Assembly: GCF_038396675.1 (NCBI RefSeq)
Contig: NC_088928.1
Location: 61,320,501 to 61,384,500 of the forward strand
DNA length: 64,000 nt
Direction of reading: 5' to 3'
Source: Hydra vulgaris
Taxonomy: Eukaryota > Cnidaria > Hydrozoa > Anthoathecata > Hydridae
The position numbers were made by a program, and so were the translations under genes. The notes beneath the pieces are model-generated. The model was given only the letters and a program-made list of their open reading frames with translations. It was not told where the DNA came from and did no database searches. Of the stretch, positions 57,849 through 64,000 are shown piece by piece (position 1 is the first letter of the stretch; the number at the start of each line of letters is the position of its first letter).

Positions 57849-58759
57849 AATGGACTGACGAACTTGCAAACGAACTTCATAAACCTGTTATAAAAAATTT
57901 TAAAACAAGAAAAGTGATTGTCAATGGAATTGATAAAATATGGGCTGCTGATTTAGTTGACATGCAATCTTTCTCCAAATTCAATGACGGAATAAAATAC
58001 TTTCTCATGGTTATAGATGTATTTTCAAAGTATGGGTGGATTGTTCCATTGAATAAGAAAACTCGACTTGATGTTGCTCATGCTTTAAATAAAATATTTG
58101 AGGATAGAAAGTGTGAAAAATTGTGGGTAGATAAAGGTAAAGAATTTTATAATAAGCATATTAAAGCGTTAGGGATAGATATATACTCAACTGAAAATGA
58201 AGAAAAAAGTTCTGTAGTTGAACGTTGGAATAGAACCATGAAAGAGAAAATGTTTAAATACTTTTCAGCTAATTCAACTAGAAGATATATCGATATTTTA
58301 GATGAAATGGTAAATAATTATAACAATACAAGACATTCATCCATTAAAATGACGCCAGTTGAAGCTAGTGATAAAAAGAATGAGAATATTGTTTGGTTAA
58401 ACTTGAACGGAAATGTAAGATCAGGACCAATGCATCCTAGATTTTCAATAGGTGATAAAGTTAGGATAACTAAAAAGAAGAAAACATTTGAAAAAGGATA
58501 TACACCAAGATGGACTGAAGAAGTTTTTACTATATCAAAAATTCAATACACAGATCCTCCAACTTATAAAATAAATGACTATAATGGTGAAGAAATACAA
58601 GGTACATTTTATGAACAAGAACTACAAAAAACAAATCAGGAAATATTTAGAATCAAAAAAGTAATTCGAAAACTCAAAAACAAATCATTTGTAAAGTGGT
58701 ATGGATATCCTGAATCGTTTAACTCTTGGATAGATAATAAAAAATTGAGAAAATTATAA
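57845..58759 (+). CDS. Polinton retroviral-type integrase with chromodomain
   Basis: The frame is open from about 57797 with no ATG; a TTG at 57845 (next residues KWTDELANELHKP) is the nearest marked start, overlapping the phospholipase stop. DDE triad: Asp in WAADLVDM, Asp in WVDKGKEF, Glu in SSVVERWNR. A C-terminal chromodomain (IFRIKKVIRKLKNKSFVKW, then YPESFNSWID) could target chromatin. The last codons lie inside the right TIR. It would insert the element and create the 6-bp duplication. Expression may need frameshifting from the upstream gene, or the start has been lost. Confidence 0.9.
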   Translation: MKWTDELANELHKPVIKNFKTRKVIVNGIDKIWAADLVDMQSFSKFNDGIKYFLMVIDVFSKYGWIVPLNKKTRLDVAHALNKIFEDRKCEKLWVDKGKEFYNKHIKALGIDIYSTENEEKSSVVERWNRTMKEKMFKYFSANSTRRYIDILDEMVNNYNNTRHSSIKMTPVEASDKKNENIVWLNLNGNVRSGPMHPRFSIGDKVRITKKKKTFEKGYTPRWTEEVFTISKIQYTDPPTYKINDYNGEEIQGTFYEQELQKTNQEIFRIKKVIRKLKNKSFVKWYGYPESFNSWIDNKKLRKL

Positions 58760-58997
58760 TATAGAATAATATTTTTTATAAAATAGACAAATTTTATAAA
58801 AAATTGATCGCGATCAAATTTTTTTAGATTGAATTGACCCAGAAATAAAAAAACGATCAAATCGATAAGAAAAAAAATTGAATTTTATCAAAAATTTATA
58901 AAATACAGTTTGAAATGAACCTGAAATAATATGAAAAAAATGTGGATACTAAAATGGTCGAAATCAAAATGTGCCAGAACCCGCATTATATACTACT
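58708..58997 (-). repeat. Polinton right terminal inverted repeat
   Basis: Inverted partner of 42553-42842. It contains the last 17 codons of the integrase and the TTTGATCGCGATCAAA-like palindrome. Confidence 0.95.
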
Positions 58998-59003
58998 CCC
59001 CGG
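58998..59003. repeat. Right target-site duplication CCCCGG
   Basis: Identical and in direct orientation to 42547-42552. Confidence 0.9.
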
Positions 59004-59931
59004 ACACTTTAGGATAAAATAGATTGTCCATATGTACTAACAGAAAACAAAGTGTCGAAAGACTTTTTTAAAAGTATAAACATTTATTTATTGAATTAAA
59101 AACAATAACATAGTTATTGGCTAGGTTAATACGTTAATAATATACAAAACATAAAAGAAAAAATATTTAAAAAAAGCATGTTTCAAAATTTAAGGGTAGC
59201 CCCGGACACATAGTTTAACAATGGTTTTAACTCTGTTTTACCAGTGTGACACAAATGTAATGTATAATAATTTAATATTGGACTGTTCTCAACACATTTT
59301 TAAAAAATCGCCTTTAAAGATTGCATCTGATATAAAAGAAATGGAAATAAAAATGTCATCATATAGAAATATAAGCATTAGCTTTTTACTAATGAAAATA
59401 AATATTTTCGAAACACTTTTTTCAAATCTAAAGTCTTTTTATTGGAATTGAATAAATTACTACTATAGGTTTGTGTATTAATATGAATGTATTGATATTT
59501 ATATAAAAAAAAGTCGTTTATTTTTAATATGTAAATGAATTAAGTTGTCCGGAACCACCCTCCAAACATGTGTCCTATACCACGCAATCGTACCTCATTC
59601 ACAAATACTAGTTTTAAAACCAGTGAAATTTTCAATGAATTTTTTTTTTAGTAACTATTGTAATTAAAAATGTATTTTTATTCAATAAAAAGTTATTAGT
59701 TTACATAAAAATTAGGTATATAAATATGCGAATCAAATATGATGATACATGGCTCTACTGGTGGTGGAAAACAATATCTTGCACTCCCGGCCAAATAATG
59801 TTTTTATTGCATTTAAAATTGCATACCTTCTTTAGTTTACGCTGTACATCAAGTTTCCAGAGTTAGCCGCCGTCCAAGACTAATTCTTTAACTCCTCTAT
59901 TAGATTAAATTGAATATCGAAAAAAAAAGTA
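59004..59931. other. Right flank of the Polinton, older repeat debris
   Basis: ACACTTTAGG directly after the target copy, AGGGTAGCCCCGGACACA at 59202 and GTTGTCCGGAACCACCCTCC at 59548 share a CCGGACA core. They suggest the Polinton landed in an older repeat. No gene; 59221-59451 is only a chance frame. Confidence 0.35.
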
Positions 59932-60011
59932 TTTTTCTTATGGGGTATTTCAATACGGATCTAATAAGATATATCTTATTAGATCCGTACTGAAATACCC
60001 CATAAGAAAAA
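59932..60011. repeat. 80-bp near-perfect palindrome without spacer
   Basis: The two 40-bp arms (starting TTTTTCTTATGGGGTATTTC) differ at one position and meet at AAGATA/TATCTT with no loop. Confidence 0.95.
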
Positions 60012-60264
60012 GGCAATCTTACTATTTCAATATCTGATCATATGACACATGTTATCTGCATTTCTAGAAAAACTAATCACCCTATAAAAATTATAATTAC
60101 AGGTGATGCTGTAGGAACTTTAACAAAAATGTATTTATTGAAGATGTCTCGAACATTACCTGGGATCTCTATATTAAAAAAGATGATGATGTAAATTATT
60201 CTATAAGTTTTCTTTTAAAGATATTTGAAAACATATTAGATCAACATGCTCGAAACAAAAAACT

Positions 60265-61384
60265 AACTAAGCAGCAAATTAAACTTAAACCAATACCATG
60301 GATCACCAATGGCATAAAAACTTTGCATTTGGTGTCTTTGTAGATCTACGAAAAGCTTTCAATACAGTAGATTATTCTACTCTACTCAAGAAATTAGAAT
60401 ATTATGGAATCAGAGGAATACCTCTTAAATATTTTGTTTTCTATCTTTACAACAGATCTTAGTTTGTCTCAGTCAATGACTCAAAATCTACTCAAATTAC
60501 TTATTTTAACGGTGTCCCTCAAGGCTCAGTGTTAGGACCACTACTTTTTCTTTTTTACATTAATGACCTTAGTAACTCAATTAAGTTTGCAACTCCTTAC
60601 CACTTTGCTGATAATACTAACTAGCTCATTATCAATAAGTTTTTAAAAAAAATTAACAAATACATTAATCATAATCTTGCCAATCTAGTTTAGTGGCTTC
60701 GTTCAAATAAGCTTTTTCTCAACTGTAGCTAAACTGAACTGGTCATATTCAAATCCAATAAAAAAATAAAAAATAAAAACTTAAATTTTAGATTAATTGG
60801 CCAGAAAACCATTCCTGTAAACTCAATCAAATATCTTAGAATTATAATTGATTCCAACCTATCGTTTGTATCCCATCTTAAAGACTTAGTCATAAAAATT
60901 AAGCAGATCAAATGGAATGCTGGCTAAAGTTACACTATTAAATATATATCATTCCATTTTTGGTTCACATATACGATATCCTTGTCAAATATGGGAATAA
61001 TCTTAACAGCAATAAGTTTTAAGGATATCCCATCTTCAAAACAAAGTTTTAAAAATAATACATTTTTAGAATTGCAAATTCAATCCTAATGTACTTTATC
61101 TTACTTCTAAGATCCTTAAACTTTATGATCTTATTCAATTCTTGAATTACCAGTTTGTCTGGACTCACCAACAAAAAATGCTTCCTCTTTCCTTCAACAT
61201 ATTCTTCCCCAAAAATGCAAATAACAGATACTATCTTCGATCAGTTGATAATCTGAACCTAGCAGTCTTAAAACACCGTTCTATTACTTATGGATATAAG
61301 TCCATAAAAAATCAAACTATAAAATCTTGGAATAACCTTCCCTATGAGTTCCCTAAAAGTTCTCCATTCATTCTATGTTTTTAA
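60265..61384 (+). pseudogene. LINE reverse transcriptase remnant
   Basis: SKQQIKLKPIPWITNGI at 60268 is the endonuclease-RT linker typical of CR1/L2 elements. A deletion leads straight to FGVFVDLRKAFNTVDY (motif A). Then come FNGVPQGSVLGPLLFLFYIND (motif B region) and HFADNTN (motif C, second Asp changed to Asn), then a thumb part. The C-terminal piece LRSVDNLNLAVLKHRSITYG and NQTIKSWNNLP is open at 61142-61384. At least four stops. A different LINE family from the copy at 35229. Confidence 0.7.
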
Positions 61385-61559
61385 GAGTAACCTATTCCAC
61401 TCTTTCCAAATCAAATACAGTTAATAAATCCAAAGATATGTGTATCTGTGTGTTTGTGATGAGCGCATGTAAATAAGTGTGAGTATATATGTATGTATGT
61501 GTATATGTATGCATGGATGTGTATGTGTGTATGAGTATGTTTGTACATATTTGCATGTG

Positions 61560-61660
<101 letters not shown>

Positions 61661-61714
61661 TTAAAACATCAAGAAATACAGTTTCTCTCAATACAAATAA
61701 TATTATTTTATAAG

Positions 61715-61760
61715 AAATTTTCGCTGGGTTATAGATACCAGCATCATCAGCTTGTAAAAT
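61715..61760 (-). ncRNA. Hammerhead-ribozyme-like core near a Penelope-like 3' end
   Basis: On the minus strand, CTGATGA (61750-61744) is followed by TGCTGG, a 9-nt loop, CCCAGC (stem II, 61743-61723) and GAAA (61722-61719). This is the conserved hammerhead arrangement: CUGANGA, stem II, GAAA. Hammerheads are reported in Penelope-like elements, and this lies just downstream of such a gene in the same sense. Stem III (AUUU/AAAU) and the UH cleavage site are not clear, so activity is doubtful. Confidence 0.4.
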
Positions 61761-61812
61761 GTTACAATGATTTTTAATCGTTATAGTTTATATAAAATTG
61801 TTACTATTGACG

Positions 61813-63372
61813 TCAGCGGTTGAATGGCTTCTTTTCATTTTTAAATTTTAAAAATGCCGTCCAAAACATAGTTTTTACATATTGGCCTTCATCAAGGTTA
61901 ATTCCGCCGTTTCGCGCAGAGCACATGTTGTTTTGTATTTCTAACGCCTCTCTAATTTTTCTTTCAAACTTTTTATTTTCTACTTTTAACGTTCTTGTTT
62001 TTTCCCAAATAATATTTTCTTTGCAAAAGGTTTTATGATATGCTAATGCAGATTGATTAGGCTTGTTTTCATTAATACTCTTCTGATGTTGATGCATCCG
62101 CGTACTTACCTGCATTTTTGTTTCACCTATGTAGACTTTGGAGCAGTTGCATTTTATTATATACGTTCCAGGTTGGCTGTTACTTGGTAGTTTTGTTTTG
62201 TTTTTTGATGTTAATAAAGATCTTAAATTTGGGTTTGATTTAAATACTGCTCTGTACCCTGCTTTTCGTAATATTTTTCGAAGTTTTGGTGAAAGGCCTG
62301 GTACCCAAGGTAAAGACACTACAGGAAGATTGTTGCATTCTGATGGAATTTTGTTTTTATTTTGTCTTTTTTGATGGAATTGGTGTGTAATATTCCTCAA
62401 TAGCTTTTCATCGTACCCATTTTCAATAAACATGTCAATTAAAAAATTTATTTCGTTTTGCAAATGATGTTTACTACAGATGGAGTAAGCTCTGTGGAGA
62501 AAACCTTTAAATATAGCTGTTAAAATATTTGGATCGTGATTTGAATGCGGTTTAATTTGAATGTTAGTGATTGCCTCTTTTCGATATACTTTGTACTCAT
62601 ATTTTCCTAGTGTGTTATTTGTAATGGTTATGTCAAGAAAGTTAAGCGTTTTTGTTTCGTTTTCAACTTCAATTGTGTATTGTATTGCAGGATGTTGTTG
62701 ATTTAAAATATCTTGGAACTGTTTTGCTTGTTTGATGCTAGGAAATCTTGCATGACTATCGTCAACGTATCTTAAAAATGATTTTAGATTAAGTGCCGGA
62801 TTTTGTGTCAAAGCCATTTTAATTGCATTATTTTCATGGAATTGTAGAAAAGATTCCGCGAGAACAACCATGAAAGAAAGTCCGATTGGTCCTGAGTTTT
62901 CCATTACGTGAATCTCATTGTTCCAATGAAAATAACATTGATATAAGCAAAGTTCTATGAGTTGCTTTATTTCAGGTATACTTAGTTTTGTTAAGTTTTT
63001 ATATGATAAATTGTTACTTAATTGTTCTAAAAGTATAACGGTGGCTTCTTTTAACGGAATTGACGGGTACAAATTTACAACATCATAAGATACTTGAATA
63101 TCATTGTTGTCGACATTCCAATTTTCAGCTTTTTTTATAAAGTCAAAAGAGTTTTTTAATCGTGTCGGATTTTCATTTAAGACTGGTTGTATTATCTTAA
63201 CTAAGAAATCTGATTTTCCGTGGTTTGGTGTGCCAATGGTAGAGATAATTATTCTCATAGGGTACGATTTTTCCGGTTTATGAGCTTTTATTACTCCATA
63301 CATTCGAGGTGGGATAGGATCACTTGGATATATTTTTTCGTATTCCTCTTTAGAAAAACGCTGTTTTGTTTT
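61813..63372 (-). CDS. Penelope-like RT with GIY-YIG endonuclease, 5'-truncated
   Basis: Open from just after a TAA at 63375-63373; the first ATG is 63303 (496 aa from there). Residue numbers are from that ATG. RT palm: SYDVVNLYPSIP (Asp74), GPIGLSFMVVLAESF (136-152), YVDD at 179-182 in LRYVDDSHARFP, and NFLDITI (221-227). A linker has PWVPGLSPKLRKILRKAGYR. The GIY-YIG nuclease starts GTYIIKCNCSKVYIGETK (379-396) with Arg402 in STRMHQHQ. This is the Penelope-like layout. The RT N-terminus is missing, replaced by a (TA)n tract at 63411. No internal stops, so fairly young. Confidence 0.85.
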   Translation of the reverse strand, partial: KTKQRFSKEEYEKIYPSDPIPPRMYGVIKAHKPEKSYPMRIIISTIGTPNHGKSDFLVKIIQPVLNENPTRLKNSFDFIKKAENWNVDNNDIQVSYDVVNLYPSIPLKEATVILLEQLSNNLSYKNLTKLSIPEIKQLIELCLYQCYFHWNNEIHVMENSGPIGLSFMVVLAESFLQFHENNAIKMALTQNPALNLKSFLRYVDDSHARFPSIKQAKQFQDILNQQHPAIQYTIEVENETKTLNFLDITITNNTLGKYEYKVYRKEAITNIQIKPHSNHDPNILTAIFKGFLHRAYSICSKHHLQNEINFLIDMFIENGYDEKLLRNITHQFHQKRQNKNKIPSECNNLPVVSLPWVPGLSPKLRKILRKAGYRAVFKSNPNLRSLLTSKNKTKLPSNSQPGTYIIKCNCSKVYIGETKMQVSTRMHQHQKSINENKPNQSALAYHKTFCKENIIWEKTRTLKVENKKFERKIREALEIQNNMCSARNGGINLDEGQYVKTMFWTAFLKFKNEKKPFNR

Positions 63373-63407
63373 TTAGTTTTGAAAGAAATCTTCTAATTTT
63401 TGCCGCG

Positions 63408-63410
<3 letters not shown>

Positions 63411-63490
<80 letters not shown>
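63411..63490. repeat. (TA)n microsatellite
   Basis: About 80 bp of TA directly at the truncated 5' side of the Penelope-like gene. Confidence 0.95.
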
Positions 63491-63496
<6 letters not shown>

Positions 63497-63907
63497 TATA
63501 AAAAAGATTCATCACAAAAAAAAATTACTGCAATAGGAGAATGGGAACAAAACCCCAAAAATCTTAATCCCTTCCCTCTCTGCCTTAAACGTGAGTGCGA
63601 CAAACTGATTAAATATTTTTTGTAATTTTTTCAACTAGACATATTCATCGAGAAATTTTAAAATTCATAGTATAATTTCTCAGCGTTCAAAAATTATGAC
63701 AATATAAAATTTGCAACCCCTTCAAATTGAGGGGGGTTTAAATAAACAGACATTTCCATGGGCAATACTTTAGGGCTTATAAATCAGAAACAAGTTGTAA
63801 AGCAAGACAGATGTCTTTGCAAATAAATACACATGACATTTACTGCAGACTGTAGATAAGATTACACCCAATGATTGTCAGTAAAATAAATACTTTTGCA
63901 ATATGAA
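63491..63907. other. Non-coding
   Basis: No gene recognised. The 63373-63603 open frame mostly reads the (TA)n. Confidence 0.35.
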
Positions 63908-63989
63908 ATGTGGAAAATTTGCCACAATACCCTAAGAGGTTGTAAAGTAGATTACAACCTCTTGGGGTATTGTGGCAAATTTTCCACAT
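63908..63989. repeat. 82-bp snap-back inverted repeat
   Basis: ATGTGGAAAATTTGCCACAA and its inverted copy enclose CCYNAAGAGGTTGTAA / TTACAACCTCTTGGGG around a ~7-nt loop. TACCCCAAGAG starts again at the window edge, so the unit may be part of a larger array. Confidence 0.9.
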
Positions 63990-64000
63990 TACCCCAAGAG

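Larger units (their letters stand above)
42553..58997. mobile_element. Polinton/Maverick element, complete ends, 16,445 bp
   Basis: The ends AGTAGTATATAATGCGGG and, in complement, the same sequence at 58997 define 290-bp terminal inverted repeats. CCCCGG directly flanks both sides (42547-42552 and 58998-59003), the 6-bp target duplication typical of Polintons. Contents: integrase, protein-primed PolB, packaging ATPase, adenain-like protease, major and minor capsid proteins and accessory genes. Most run on the minus strand; phospholipase and integrase run on the plus strand at the right end. Many genes are broken, so this copy is probably not autonomous. Confidence 0.97.

Overview
The window looks like intergenic, transposon-dense DNA of an animal, most likely a cnidarian of the Hydra type. 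That is inferred from extreme AT-richness, very long (TA)n tracts, and a mix of Penelope-like, LINE, hAT, pogo, P/THAP and Polinton elements, as I recall from Hydra genomes. I found no convincing single-copy host gene. Almost every protein-like stretch belongs to a mobile element, and most are broken.

Left part (1-23 kb): two head-to-head, broken copies of one hAT-like transposase (1-1229 minus, 8461-9788 plus), both preceded by heat-shock-element-like sites and a TATA box; a LINE ORF1p remnant (2165-2945 minus); a Penelope-like remnant (4037-5163); a TIR element with a 42-bp minisatellite next to a tRNA-derived SINE (9781-10515); a non-autonomous hAT-type element with 8-bp target duplications (10563-11319); a LINE reverse transcriptase split by an ~80-unit (TAG)n tract (11430-12895); a decayed pogo element with a PHD-like finger (13473-15909); a LINE endonuclease scrap (17990-18350); a P-element/THAP transposase remnant (18467-20192) and a BED/hAT remnant (21120-22330).

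Middle (23-42 kb): inverted-repeat arms around a well preserved pogo-type transposon (24634-28500, TA duplications, 473-aa transposase with a D201/D311/D347 triad); a 4.7-kb, 21-bp minisatellite (30021-34727); a 5'-truncated LINE with poly(A) tail (35226-37581); a decayed ORF of unknown family (38626-40190); a 246-bp MITE (41617-41862).

Right part: an entire Polinton/Maverick (42553-58997, 16,445 bp) bounded by 290-bp terminal inverted repeats and a perfect 6-bp target duplication CCCCGG. It carries double-jelly-roll major capsid protein, penton-like minor capsid protein, packaging ATPase, adenain-like protease, protein-primed DNA polymerase B, retroviral-type integrase with chromodomain, a parvovirus-type phospholipase A2 with a zinc ribbon, a virion-fibre-like protein with a DUF2961/GH172-like C-terminus, an NPNAI-repeat protein, an AT-hook protein, and several unknowns. 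The capsid and packaging genes are open, while polymerase, protease, fibre and several others carry frameshifts, stops, deletions or lost key residues. Most genes start at a TATATAAAA-ATG motif that abuts the start codon, suggesting an element-wide virus-like promoter. After the Polinton come another LINE remnant (60265-61384), a Penelope-like RT/GIY-YIG gene (61813-63372, minus) with a hammerhead-ribozyme-like core near its 3' end, and large palindromes.
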